A DNA stretch of 35,513 nt from Massilia niastensis DSM 21313 (GTDB taxonomy: Bacteria; Pseudomonadota; Gammaproteobacteria; Burkholderiales; Burkholderiaceae_D): assembly GCF_000382345.1 (NCBI RefSeq), contig NZ_KB908131.1, positions 1 to 35,513 on the forward strand, in the 5' to 3' direction. Under the pieces are notes generated by a model. It saw nothing but the letters and a program-made list of their open reading frames with translations. It had not been told where the DNA came from and made no database searches. Shown here piece after piece: positions 23,043 through 31,635 of this stretch. How positions within the stretch are numbered: the stretch's first letter is position 1; the number at the start of each line of letters is the position of its first letter. Made by a program: the position numbers and the translations under genes.

Positions 23043-24887
23043 ATGAACGAGCCGATGAACGCACCCACCCTGTTTGCCACACCAGTTGCAACCGTTACAC
23101 GACGCGCCGACGGGGCAATCTTCGTCGATTCGCCGACGCCACTCGAGCCCGCTCGCCGCTGCATCGGCGAATACCTCGAACTGTGGGCGCAGACAGCGCC
23201 CGAGCGCGACTTCCTGGTCGAACGCGCACCCGGGGGCAACTGGACCGCTATCACCTACAGCCAGACTCGCGACAAGGTGTACCGGATCGCAACCTGGCTG
23301 CTGACCCATGCCGCCGACCGCAGCCGACCGCTCGTCGTGTTGTCGGATAACAGCATTGAACATGGCTTGCTCATGCTGGCTTGCATGCATATCGGAATGC
23401 CGTATTCCGGCATTTCACCGGCATATTCGCTGGTCTCCAAGGATCACGCGAAAATCAAGACGCTCATTGCGCGCCTTGAACCGGCCGTACTGTATGTCGC
23501 CGACCCCGGCCCGTACACTGCCGCTCTGAACGCGATCGAGGGCCTGCACGATGCGCTGCTGGTCGTCGGTAGTGCCGGACAAGAGCGGCCTGGGGCGACC
23601 CGGTTCCTCGACCTGCTGGCGCACGTCGACGAGCAGCAGGTACGCTCGGCCTTTGAAGTAATCGGTCCCGATACAGTCGCCAAGATCCTGTTTACATCAG
23701 GTTCGACCAGTTCGCCCAAAGGCGTGATCAACACGCAGCGCATGCTCACCGCAAGCCAGCAGGCCAAGGCACAGGTTTGGCCATTCCTGGCAGAGACGCC
23801 GCCGGTACTGCTGGACTGGCTGCCCTGGAACCATACATTCGGCGGCAATCACAACTTCAACTTGATCCTGGCGCATGGCGGGACGCTGTACCTCGATTCG
23901 GGCAAGCCTGTGCCCGGGTTGTTCGATGCCAGCCTGGCGAACCTGCGCGACGTAGCCCCGACCCTGTACCTGAACGTGCCTCGCGCTTTCGACATGCTGA
24001 TCCCTGTCTTGCGCAGCGACGACGCTTTGCGCAAGAAGTTCTTCTCGCGCCTGCAGGTTGTGTTCTTCGCGGCGGCCGCCTTGCCCCAACACCTGTGGGA
24101 GGCGATGGCCAAGATCTCGCGCCAGGAGCTCGGCTACGCAGTGCCGATGGTGACCGCATGGGGTTCCACTGAAACCTCGCCGTTGTCTACCGACTGCCAT
24201 TACCAGGCAGACCGGGCGGGCGTGATCGGCGTGCCGGTGCCAGGCGTGAGCCTGAAGCTGGTACCCAACGGCGACAAGCTGGAAGTGCGCGTCAGGGGGC
24301 CGAACGTAATGCCGGGCTACTTCAAGCAACCCGAACTGTCGGCCGCCGCCTTCGACGAGGATGGCTACTACCGGATCGGCGACGCAGTGCGCCTGGTGGA
24401 CGAGGCGGCGCCCGAGAAGGGCCTGCAGTTCGATGGCCGCGTGACGGAAGACTTCAAACTGACGAGCGGTACCTGGGTCAGCGTCGGCTCGTTGCGCCTG
24501 GCGTCTATCGAAAAGATGGCGCCGCTTGCCCAGGACGTGGTCGTAACCGGGCATGACCGCGACGAGATCTGCCTACTTGTGTTCCCGAACTTGGCTGCCT
24601 GCCGCCAGGTGGCGGGCCTGCCGGCCGACGCACCGGTTGCCGAAGCGCTGGCCCATCCGCGTGTGCGCGAACACGTGCGCAGCGCGTTGGCGGCCGCCAA
24701 GCGCGATGCCACCGGGTCGTCGACTTGTCCGGTACGCGCCATCCTCATGGAGCAGCCAGCCTCGGTGGATGCGCAGGAAATCACCGACAAGGGCTATGTG
24801 AACCAAAGCGCCGTGCTGAAGAACCGGGCCGACCTGGTGGATCGCCTGTACGCGCGCGACGGCGATCCATCCGTGATCAGTGTGTAG
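23043..24887 (+). CDS. Feruloyl-CoA synthase-like ligase
   Basis: A 614-residue ANL ligase of the feruloyl-CoA synthase type, activating a hydroxycinnamate-like acid to its CoA ester. Family-specific stretches are LLDWLPWNHTFGGNHNFN and EDFKLTSGTWVSVGSL, together with A3 ILFTSGSTSSPKGVINTQ (about 218-235), AWGSTETSPL and the catalytic lysine in ITDKGYVNQ. This family differs from ordinary 4-coumarate-CoA ligases in these motifs. ATG 23043 follows the binding protein by 13 bp; an in-frame ATG at 23058 is possible. Whether the substrate is ferulate, coumarate or unsubstituted cinnamate cannot be told from the sequence. Confidence 0.88.
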   Translation: MNEPMNAPTLFATPVATVTRRADGAIFVDSPTPLEPARRCIGEYLELWAQTAPERDFLVERAPGGNWTAITYSQTRDKVYRIATWLLTHAADRSRPLVVLSDNSIEHGLLMLACMHIGMPYSGISPAYSLVSKDHAKIKTLIARLEPAVLYVADPGPYTAALNAIEGLHDALLVVGSAGQERPGATRFLDLLAHVDEQQVRSAFEVIGPDTVAKILFTSGSTSSPKGVINTQRMLTASQQAKAQVWPFLAETPPVLLDWLPWNHTFGGNHNFNLILAHGGTLYLDSGKPVPGLFDASLANLRDVAPTLYLNVPRAFDMLIPVLRSDDALRKKFFSRLQVVFFAAAALPQHLWEAMAKISRQELGYAVPMVTAWGSTETSPLSTDCHYQADRAGVIGVPVPGVSLKLVPNGDKLEVRVRGPNVMPGYFKQPELSAAAFDEDGYYRIGDAVRLVDEAAPEKGLQFDGRVTEDFKLTSGTWVSVGSLRLASIEKMAPLAQDVVVTGHDRDEICLLVFPNLAACRQVAGLPADAPVAEALAHPRVREHVRSALAAAKRDATGSSTCPVRAILMEQPASVDAQEITDKGYVNQSAVLKNRADLVDRLYARDGDPSVISV

Positions 24888-24934
24888 TGCCGGTGTTTCC
24901 AATGGGACCGGATGGGCGCAGTAGCAAGGATTTA

Positions 24935-24959
24935 CAATGTGCGCTTTTTTCGGACATTG
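24935..24959. promoter_or_regulatory. Inverted repeat CAATGT-N13-ACATTG before the regulator gene
   Basis: A perfect 6-bp inverted repeat with a 13-bp spacer ends 3 bp before the regulator's start codon and overlaps a possible -10 (TACAAT, 24933-24938). It may be an autoregulatory site or an RNA hairpin around the start. Confidence 0.3.
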
Positions 24960-24962
24960 ATC

Positions 24963-25949
24963 ATGGCAGCGGATAAACAAGCGATCACGGCGTCAAGCAG
25001 CGCGGCGCGCACCCGGAGGACAAGCAGCACGGCATCGATCGACGGACCGGCCCGCCCACCGGTCCATGAACTGACAGCCAAGGGCAGTGCGCCCGAGACG
25101 GCCGAACTGTCAGTGCAGCTGGGGCAGCGAGTCCGGGCGGCGCGAGCTGCGCGCGCCATGACAATGAAGCAGCTTGCCGCAGAGTCCGGCATCTCGTTGC
25201 CCTACCTGTCGCGGGTAGAAAAAGGCGATGGCAACATTTCGATCGCCGTGCTGTACCGGCTGGCGACGGCGCTGAATCTGCCGATCGAAAATCTGCTCTC
25301 TGACAGCGAGCGCTACGGTAGCAACTATGTACTGATCGTCGAGCTTCTCAAGCGCCAGCCGCCTGAACAGCTTGCCGAAATACGGAGCTTGCTCAACGAA
25401 TATGTTGGCGGGCGAAAAGCGGGTGGGGCGCCGCCGCGCAGACTGGCGCTGATCGGTTTGCGCGGTGCAGGCAAATCGACGCTAGGCCCGCTCATCGCCG
25501 CGCAACTAGGCGTGCCGTTCGTGGAGCTGAACCGGGAGATAGAGCGGGAGGCGGGCATCAGTCTGAACGAGATCTTCTGGATCTCTGGTCAGGCAGGTTT
25601 CCGCAAGCTGGAGCGCCTCTGCCTTGAGCGCGTCATCGCCACCTATCCGGAGGTGGTGCTGGCAACAGGCGGAGGAATTGTGGCCGAACCTGCAACCTAT
25701 GAACTGCTGCAGCACTCGTTCTACAACGTCTGGCTGAAGGCGCGACCCGAGGAGCATTTCGAACGGGTCACGGCGCAGCACGACGTGCGCATTGCCAGTC
25801 CCCAGCTTCGGCAGGACGCGATGGAAAACATCTCGGGGACGCTGGAAGCAAGGGAAGGGCTGTACCAACTCGCGCACCTAACGGTGTCGACGTCGGACAA
25901 GAGCATAGAGCAACTAACGAAGGAAATAGTCGCCCTGGTCGGGGGATAG
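24963..25949 (+). CDS. BzdR/BoxR-type transcriptional regulator (XRE HTH plus shikimate kinase-like domain)
   Basis: A 328-residue regulator. It has a disordered N-terminus (1-45), an XRE-type HTH (about 53-107, with LAAESGISLPYLSRVEKG), a linker, and a shikimate-kinase-like domain with P-loop GLRGAGKST (165-173), ELNREIE (188-194) and ATGGGIV (234-240). This architecture defines BzdR/BoxR, repressors of benzoyl-CoA pathways whose kinase-like domain binds benzoyl-CoA. I chose ATG 24963 because the frame open upstream (24912) adds residues not seen in the family. No box or bzd genes lie here, so the effector is probably the aroyl-CoA or hydroxycinnamoyl-CoA made by this cluster, and the targets are the two divergent operons. 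Both statements are inference. Confidence 0.88.
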   Translation: MAADKQAITASSSAARTRRTSSTASIDGPARPPVHELTAKGSAPETAELSVQLGQRVRAARAARAMTMKQLAAESGISLPYLSRVEKGDGNISIAVLYRLATALNLPIENLLSDSERYGSNYVLIVELLKRQPPEQLAEIRSLLNEYVGGRKAGGAPPRRLALIGLRGAGKSTLGPLIAAQLGVPFVELNREIEREAGISLNEIFWISGQAGFRKLERLCLERVIATYPEVVLATGGGIVAEPATYELLQHSFYNVWLKARPEEHFERVTAQHDVRIASPQLRQDAMENISGTLEAREGLYQLAHLTVSTSDKSIEQLTKEIVALVGG

Positions 25950-25958
25950 CAGGCTGCT

Positions 25959-26080
25959 TGACACGCCCCTGAGAGGGGCAGTCATACCGCGCGGTCCCCG
26001 ACCAGTTTTAAAAATGAACTTGGAAAAAGGAGGGCCACGGGGGCGACGCCGATCGGCGGCGTAATGCGCAAGCGCGCATT
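25959..26080. promoter_or_regulatory. Two hairpins in the leader before the ABC permease gene
   Basis: TGAC-AC-GCCCCT-GAG-AGGGGC-A-GTCA (25959-25984) and AATGCGC-AAGC-GCGCATT (26063-26080) are near-perfect and perfect inverted repeats. They lie in a 169-bp gap inside an otherwise tightly packed operon. They may set the relative expression of regulator and transporter, or mark a separate transcript start. No T-run is present. Confidence 0.4.
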
Positions 26081-26118
26081 GTGTCAGGCCAGCGTCGTCG
26101 CGCCAGCGGGGCAGCGGT

Positions 26119-27174
26119 ATGGATTTTTCAATTTTCGCCATTCTGACCCAGGATGGGGTGGCAAGCGGCGCGGTGTATGTGTTGCTGGCCCTGGCGCTTG
26201 TCTTGGTGTTCTCGATCACGCGGGTCATCTTCATCCCCTTGGGTGAATTCGTCGCCTTTGGCGCGCTAACCATGGCCTCCCTCCAGGCTGGCACGTCGCC
26301 CGGCAGTGCTTTGTTGCTGCTCGTGCTAGGCGTGGCTACCTTCCTGCGGGATATATATGGCATTCTGCGCAGCCCGGCAGGTCAGGTCAATCGGGGACGC
26401 GCGCTATCGATGTCCTTTGTCAAGTTCGTGCTGCTTCCCGCCATCGTAGTGGGCGTTGCCCGCTCGGTTGAGGGCACTATCATGCCGACCCTGCTGCAGC
26501 TGCTGCTCACCTTTGTCATCGTCGTCCCGATGGGGCCGATGCTCTACCGCCTTGCCTTTCAGTCGCTGGCGGAAAGCTCAGTGCTGGTGCTCCTGATCGT
26601 AGCCGTTGCAGTGCACCTTGTCATGCTCGGGGTCGGCCTCGTGATGTTCGGAGCCGAGGGCTCGCGCACCGAACCGTTTTCGTCCGCTGTGTTTAGCATG
26701 GGTACCTTGACGGTGTCCGGGCAAAGCATCGTCGTGATCGTCGCCGCGCTGCTACTGATCGGCGCGCTGTACCTGTACTTCGATCGCACGCTGTCGGGCA
26801 AGGCTTTGCGCGCCACAGCGGTGAACCGCCGTGGTGCGCAACTGGTCGGCATCGGCACGACGGCGGCCGGGCGGCTCGCGTTCATGCTCGCTTCCCTCAT
26901 CGGCACGCTGTGCGGTGTGCTGATCGCGCCCATCACCACGGTCTATTACGACAGCGGTTTCCTGATGGCGCTAAAGGGTTTTGTGGGCGCCATCATCGGC
27001 GGTTTGGCCAGCTATCCGCTGGCGGCGCTCGGGTCGCTGCTGGTCGGCCTGCTGGAAGCCTACTCGTCGTTCTACGCCAGTGCCCTGAAGGAGGTCATCG
27101 TGTTTACCCTGATTATTCCCGTGCTGTTGTGGCGCTCGATCCGCCATCCGCACGTCGAGGAGGGCGAAGCATGA
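26119..27174 (+). CDS. ABC transporter permease, LivH type
   Basis: Inner-membrane permease of the branched-chain amino acid/aromatic acid (HAAT) class, 351 residues with 8-9 hydrophobic segments. It includes the LivH pattern GAVYVLLALALVLVFSITRV near the N-terminus, the cytoplasmic coupling loop LSGKALRATAVNRRGAQLVG, and GFVGAIIGGLASYPLAALG. It is longer than typical LivH (about 290-300), with an insert around 85-125 containing RDIYGILRSPAGQVNRGRA. The stop overlaps the next start (ATGA). With LivM-LivG and LivF it forms the membrane complex for the two binding proteins. Confidence 0.9.
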   Translation: MDFSIFAILTQDGVASGAVYVLLALALVLVFSITRVIFIPLGEFVAFGALTMASLQAGTSPGSALLLLVLGVATFLRDIYGILRSPAGQVNRGRALSMSFVKFVLLPAIVVGVARSVEGTIMPTLLQLLLTFVIVVPMGPMLYRLAFQSLAESSVLVLLIVAVAVHLVMLGVGLVMFGAEGSRTEPFSSAVFSMGTLTVSGQSIVVIVAALLLIGALYLYFDRTLSGKALRATAVNRRGAQLVGIGTTAAGRLAFMLASLIGTLCGVLIAPITTVYYDSGFLMALKGFVGAIIGGLASYPLAALGSLLVGLLEAYSSFYASALKEVIVFTLIIPVLLWRSIRHPHVEEGEA

Positions 27175-28943
27175 CGCGCCATCCCCTCATCATCCTGGCG
27201 CTGGCCGCCGGAGTCTTTGGCCTGCTTCCACTGCCCGCCTACTGGGTCACGCTTGGCAACTACATCGGCCTGTATTCGATCGTGGCGCTCGGCCTGGTGC
27301 TGCTGACCGGTGTCGGCGGTCTGACCTCCTTCGGCCAGGCGGCCTTCGTTGGACTCGGTGCTTATGCAACAGCGTACCTGTCGACAGCGTACGGCCTGTC
27401 GCCGTGGCTCGGTCTGGCCTGCGGCCTGGTCGTCACGGCGGTCTCCGCCCTGCTCATCGGGGTGATGATGCTGCGTCTGTCTGGGCACTACCTCCCGCTC
27501 GGTACCATCGCCTGGGGCTTGTCGCTGTACTACCTGTTCGGCAACCTCGAGTTTCTCGGGAAGTACGATGGCATTACGGGCATCCCGCCGCTCAGCGTGT
27601 TCGAAATTAGCCTTGGTTCTGGTCGAAGCATGTACTTCCTGATCTGGTTAGTGGTACTGGTCGCCGTCGTCCTGCTGCGCAACCTGCTCAATTCCCGGTC
27701 CGGACGCGCGATCCGTGCACTCAAGGGCGGCGGCCTAATGGCCGAGGCAATGGGCGCCAATACGGCGGCGATGAAGATCCGTATCTTCGTGATCGCGGCG
27801 CTTCTTGCCTGCGTGTCCGGATGGCTGTATGCGCACCTACAGCGTGCCGTCAACCCGTCGCCGTTTGGCCTCAATTCCGGTATCGAATACCTATTCATGG
27901 CCGTGATCGGCGGCGCAGGCTACCTCTGGGGAGCGATCCTGGGCGCGGCCGTGCTCACCATCCTCAAGGATCAGTTGCAGAGCTACCTGCCGGGCCTGCT
28001 CGGCTCGAGCGGCAACTTCGAGATTATCGTCTTTGGTGTGCTGATGGTGGTGCTGCTGCAACGTGCCCGCAACGGGATCTGGCCCTTTATCGCAGCCTAC
28101 CTGCCCGTGCAACCCGAGGCGCTTGCGCCCAAGAGCGCCGCCCCATTGCCGTTGCGAGCGAAGGCGCCGGCCGGTTATCCGCTGCTGGTCGTCGACAAGG
28201 CACGCAAGCAGTTCGGTGGGCTAGTTGCCGTCAACGACATGTCATTCACGGTGCACAGTGGCGAGATCGTCGGGCTGATCGGCCCGAACGGGGCTGGCAA
28301 GTCGACCATGTTCAACCTGGCGACGGGTGTGCTGCCGGTCACTAGTGGCGAAATTCGTTTTCGCACTGGCGAGTCGCTGGCGCGCATCGACGGGCTGCCA
28401 TCGCGGGAGATCGTGAAGCTCGGTGTCGGGCGCACGTTCCAGCACGTGCACCTGCTACCTGATATGACTGTGCTCGAGAACGTGGCGATCGGCGCCCACC
28501 TGCGCGGCCGATGTGGTGTGTTCGCCAGCGCCCTTGGGTTGGATCGGGGGGAGGAAGAGGCGCTTCTTTTCGAGGCCCGTCGCCAACTGGAACGGGTTGG
28601 ACTCGACCAGTTGTTGTATGAGAAGGCCGGCAATCTGGCGCTCGGCCAGCAGCGCATCCTGGAGATCGCGCGCGCCTTGTGCTGCGACCCGGCGCTGTTG
28701 CTACTCGACGAACCGGCGGCGGGTCTGCGCTACAAGGAAAAGCAGGCACTCGCGTCGCTGCTGCACAAACTGAAAGGCGAGGGCATGAGCATCCTGGTGG
28801 TCGAACACGACATGGATTTTGTGATGAACCTGACTGATCGCCTGATCGTCATGGAATTCGGTACAAAGATTGCGGAAGGGGTGCCGGCGCAGGTGCAGCA
28901 GGATCCCGCCGTGTTGGAAGCCTACCTCGGGGGGATCGACTGA
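27171..28943 (+). CDS. Fused ABC permease-ATPase (LivM-LivG fusion)
   Basis: A 590-residue protein joining a LivM-type permease (about 1-310; GLTSFGQAAFVGLGAYATAYL at 50-70, coupling loop RSGRAIRALKGG) to a LivG-type ATPase (about 338-590). A Pro/Ala-rich linker (312-335) separates them. The ATPase has Walker A GPNGAGKST (371-379), the degenerate signature LALGQQRILEIARAL usual for LivG, and Walker B ALLLLDEPAAGL. The start overlaps the livH stop by 4 bp. Frames upstream of 27171 are shadows of livH. Such fusions occur in aromatic-acid HAAT transporters. Confidence 0.92.
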   Translation: MTRHPLIILALAAGVFGLLPLPAYWVTLGNYIGLYSIVALGLVLLTGVGGLTSFGQAAFVGLGAYATAYLSTAYGLSPWLGLACGLVVTAVSALLIGVMMLRLSGHYLPLGTIAWGLSLYYLFGNLEFLGKYDGITGIPPLSVFEISLGSGRSMYFLIWLVVLVAVVLLRNLLNSRSGRAIRALKGGGLMAEAMGANTAAMKIRIFVIAALLACVSGWLYAHLQRAVNPSPFGLNSGIEYLFMAVIGGAGYLWGAILGAAVLTILKDQLQSYLPGLLGSSGNFEIIVFGVLMVVLLQRARNGIWPFIAAYLPVQPEALAPKSAAPLPLRAKAPAGYPLLVVDKARKQFGGLVAVNDMSFTVHSGEIVGLIGPNGAGKSTMFNLATGVLPVTSGEIRFRTGESLARIDGLPSREIVKLGVGRTFQHVHLLPDMTVLENVAIGAHLRGRCGVFASALGLDRGEEEALLFEARRQLERVGLDQLLYEKAGNLALGQQRILEIARALCCDPALLLLDEPAAGLRYKEKQALASLLHKLKGEGMSILVVEHDMDFVMNLTDRLIVMEFGTKIAEGVPAQVQQDPAVLEAYLGGID

Positions 28944-28945
28944 TC

Positions 28946-29692
28946 ATGAAGACACCTGTTCTCGAAATTAATAACCTACACGTTACCTATGGCAAGGTCG
29001 AGGCACTGCACGGCGCGAGCATCGCCGTCGGCGCCGGTCAGATTGTGACCGTGATCGGCCCGAATGGCGCCGGCAAGTCGACCATGTTGAACGCCATTGC
29101 AGGCGCCCTGGCGACCAACGCCTCCACCACTGGCGCCGTGCTGCTGCGCGGTGTCGATGTCAGTACATGGCCGGTGGAGCAGCGGGTAGCCCATGGCATG
29201 AGCCTGGTGCCTGAAAGCCGCGACCTGTTTACCACGATGAGCGTCGAAGACAACCTGCTGCTGGGCAGCTACACGCGCTACAAGCGTCGCGACCGGAAAT
29301 ATGCCGAGGAGCTGGAAGTCGTCTACGACCTGTTTCCACGCCTGCGCGAGCGGCGCCTGCAGGCTGCGGGGACGATGTCCGGTGGGGAGCGCCAGATGGT
29401 GGCGTTGGGGCGCGCCCTGATGGCCAAGCCAGCCTTGCTGATGCTCGATGAACCAAGCCTCGGTCTTGCGCCGCTCATCGTCAAGGAGATCTTCCACATC
29501 ATCGTGCGCCTGAAGGAAACCGGGGTCGCGATTTTGCTGGTCGAGCAGAACGCACGTGCCGCGCTGCAGGCCGCCGACTACGCTTATGTGCTCGAGACCG
29601 GCGAGGTCGTGATGGAAGGGCCGGCGAGCGACATGGCGAACGATCCGAGGGTCATCGATACCTATCTCGGCCTGAACAAGAAGACTGCATGA
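28946..29692 (+). CDS. ABC transporter ATP-binding protein, LivF type
   Basis: The second ATPase of the HAAT transporter, 248 residues, with Walker A GPNGAGKST (38-46), signature MSGGERQMVALGRAL, Walker B LLMLDEPSLGL and the H-loop-region residues ILLVEQNARAAL typical of LivF. It starts 2 bp after the fusion gene. It pairs with the LivG domain of the preceding protein to form the nucleotide-binding dimer. Confidence 0.92.
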   Translation: MKTPVLEINNLHVTYGKVEALHGASIAVGAGQIVTVIGPNGAGKSTMLNAIAGALATNASTTGAVLLRGVDVSTWPVEQRVAHGMSLVPESRDLFTTMSVEDNLLLGSYTRYKRRDRKYAEELEVVYDLFPRLRERRLQAAGTMSGGERQMVALGRALMAKPALLMLDEPSLGLAPLIVKEIFHIIVRLKETGVAILLVEQNARAALQAADYAYVLETGEVVMEGPASDMANDPRVIDTYLGLNKKTA

Positions 29693-29700
29693 GGACCACC

Positions 29701-30645
29701 ATGGAAGCGAATAACGACATCAAATGCGTAGGCGTCGTCGGGACCGGTGTTATCGGTGCCAGCTGGACAGCCTACTTCCTCGCGCGCGGCTTCGACGTCT
29801 CGTCCACCGATCCAATGCCGGGGGCTGAAGCGAAACTGCGCGAGGCCGTATGCCGACACTGGCCGAGCATGGAAAAAATGGGTCTGGCCGAAGGAGCCTC
29901 GCTAGAGCGGTTGCGCTTCTCTGCCAACCTGGCCGAAGCCCTGGCCGGCGTCGACTTCGTCCAGGAAAACGGCCCGGAGCGGGAAGACCTGAAGGTCGCA
30001 CTGTTTCGCGACATGGATGCACTGTTACCGGAACAGGTGATCTTGGCGTCGAGTTCTTCCGGTCTCCTGATGAGCTTGGTGCAGGGAGCTTGCACTCACC
30101 CTGAACGCGTCATCCTGGGCCACCCTTTCAATCCCCCGCACATGATCCCTCTGGTCGAGGTGATCGGCGGTGCACTGACATCAAGCGAGACGATTGAACG
30201 CACCATGGCCTTCTATTCGGCGATCGGCAAGCGCCCGATCCATGCGCTCAAGGAGGTCAAGGGTCATATCGCCAACCGCCTGCAGGCAGCCTTGTGGCGC
30301 GAAGCCTTTTACCTAGTCGATCAGGGTGTAGCCACCGTCGCCGATATCGATACAGCGATCGCCTATGGGCCGGGCCTGCGGTGGGCACTGATTGGCCCCT
30401 TCCTGAACCTGCACTTGTCGGGCGGAGAAGGTGGAATCGGCCACGTGCTCGACCATCTTGGCCCGCCGATTGAAAGCTGGTGGGCGGACCTTGGCACCCC
30501 AGCGATTACCGAGGAACTGAAACAGAAGATCTGCGCGGGTGTCGACGAGCTCCTGACGGGCCGTGACCAGGCGCTGCTGGCGCCAACGCGCGATGCACTG
30601 CTTCTCGGATTAGTCGAAGCAAAGGCCGGAACCACACTGCCTTAG
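29701..30645 (+). CDS. 3-hydroxyacyl-CoA dehydrogenase family, L-carnitine dehydrogenase-like
   Basis: A 314-residue NAD-dependent 3-hydroxyacid dehydrogenase of the HCDH/lambda-crystallin group. Visible are the dinucleotide motif VGTGVIGASW (13-22), Asp37 for NAD, Ser118 (SSSSG), the catalytic His141 (GHPFNPPHMIPLVEV), Glu153 and Asn192 (HIANRLQAALWREA). GPGLRWALIGPF followed by GGEGG closely resembles L-carnitine dehydrogenase and differs from ordinary FadB-type enzymes. ATG 29701 has GAGGA seven bases upstream; ATG 29689, overlapping the livF stop, is the alternative. Carnitine dehydrogenases work on free acids and are paired with BKACE enzymes, exactly as here. In context it may oxidise a 3-hydroxy-3-arylpropanoate or its CoA ester. 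Confidence 0.85.
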   Translation: MEANNDIKCVGVVGTGVIGASWTAYFLARGFDVSSTDPMPGAEAKLREAVCRHWPSMEKMGLAEGASLERLRFSANLAEALAGVDFVQENGPEREDLKVALFRDMDALLPEQVILASSSSGLLMSLVQGACTHPERVILGHPFNPPHMIPLVEVIGGALTSSETIERTMAFYSAIGKRPIHALKEVKGHIANRLQAALWREAFYLVDQGVATVADIDTAIAYGPGLRWALIGPFLNLHLSGGEGGIGHVLDHLGPPIESWWADLGTPAITEELKQKICAGVDELLTGRDQALLAPTRDALLLGLVEAKAGTTLP

Positions 30646-30704
30646 CAACCATACGTACCACCGGGACCCGTGTCGCGGTACCGGCAACATTGAAAGGACT
30701 CAGC

Positions 30705-31616
30705 ATGCAAACGCCAAAAATCATCGTCACGATCGCCCCCACCGGCGGCATGGCGAGCAAGCAGCAAAATCCACATCTGCCTACGCAGCCGGACGAGATC
30801 GCTCGCGATACCTACGATTGCTATAACGCGGGGGCCAGCGTCGTCGCGGTCCACGCACGGCGGCCTGACGATGGCGCCACCTGCGACCCGGCGATTTACC
30901 GCGACATCAATGAGCGCATCCGGGCCAAGTGCGACATCATCATCAACAACTCGACCGGTGGCGGCGTCAACGGCGACATGGTGCGCCAGGGACCAAACGG
31001 TTATTGGGAAATCATGTGGGACGAGCGCCTGAAGGGACTGGAGGCGGGCGCGGAGATGTGCACGCTTGACGCCACGACGATCAACGCGACCTTCGAAGGC
31101 CGTGAAATCCTGATGAATACGCCGCCATCGCGCTGCCTGGAACTGGCAACGAAGATGAAGGAGCTCGGAATCAAACCGGAATGGGAGGTGTTCAGCCCGA
31201 CCCATATCCTGCAGGACGTGGCTACCCTGATCGGCAGCGGCCTGGACGAGCCACCGTATTTCATCAACCTGGTGCTCGGTGCACACCGCGGGTTCCAGAA
31301 TGCCATGCCTTATACGCCACGTATCCTGCAAAGCATGGTCGATCTGCTGCCGAAGGACTGCATTTTCGGCGTTAGCGGCATCGGCCCGGCCCAACTGCAT
31401 TCGGGTGTGAATGCCTTGCTGCTCGGAGGCCACGCCCGTACCGGTCTCGAGGACAACCTGTACTACTCCCATGGCGAACTCGCAACCAACGTGCGACTGA
31501 TGGAGCGCTTGGTGCGCATCATCCGCGACCTCGGCATGGAACCAGCGACGCCGGCCGAGGCACGCGCGATCATGGGCCTGCCGCGCCGCCAGCCGGCATT
31601 TTCTAACGTGCGCTAG
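30705..31616 (+). CDS. BKACE family beta-keto acid cleavage enzyme (DUF849)
   Basis: BKACE enzymes condense a beta-keto acid with acetyl-CoA and split it into acetoacetate and an acyl-CoA, using a divalent metal. The 303-residue TIM-barrel protein keeps the conserved NNSTGGG (81-87), FSPTH, LVLGAHRG and the R245/E249/D250 group in ARTGLEDNLYYSHGE. By eye against my memory of Kce, the first metal-ligand His of HxH is replaced by Ala48 (VVAVHARRPDDG; His50 is kept). The Glu that binds the amino group of 3-keto-5-aminohexanoate is Met16 (PTGGMAS). The substrate is therefore unlikely to be an amino-keto acid. GAAAGGA precedes ATG 30705. It lies between the dehydrogenase and hydratase genes. Confidence 0.88.
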   Translation: MQTPKIIVTIAPTGGMASKQQNPHLPTQPDEIARDTYDCYNAGASVVAVHARRPDDGATCDPAIYRDINERIRAKCDIIINNSTGGGVNGDMVRQGPNGYWEIMWDERLKGLEAGAEMCTLDATTINATFEGREILMNTPPSRCLELATKMKELGIKPEWEVFSPTHILQDVATLIGSGLDEPPYFINLVLGAHRGFQNAMPYTPRILQSMVDLLPKDCIFGVSGIGPAQLHSGVNALLLGGHARTGLEDNLYYSHGELATNVRLMERLVRIIRDLGMEPATPAEARAIMGLPRRQPAFSNVR

Positions 31617-31635
31617 TCATTTCACAGGAAATCTC

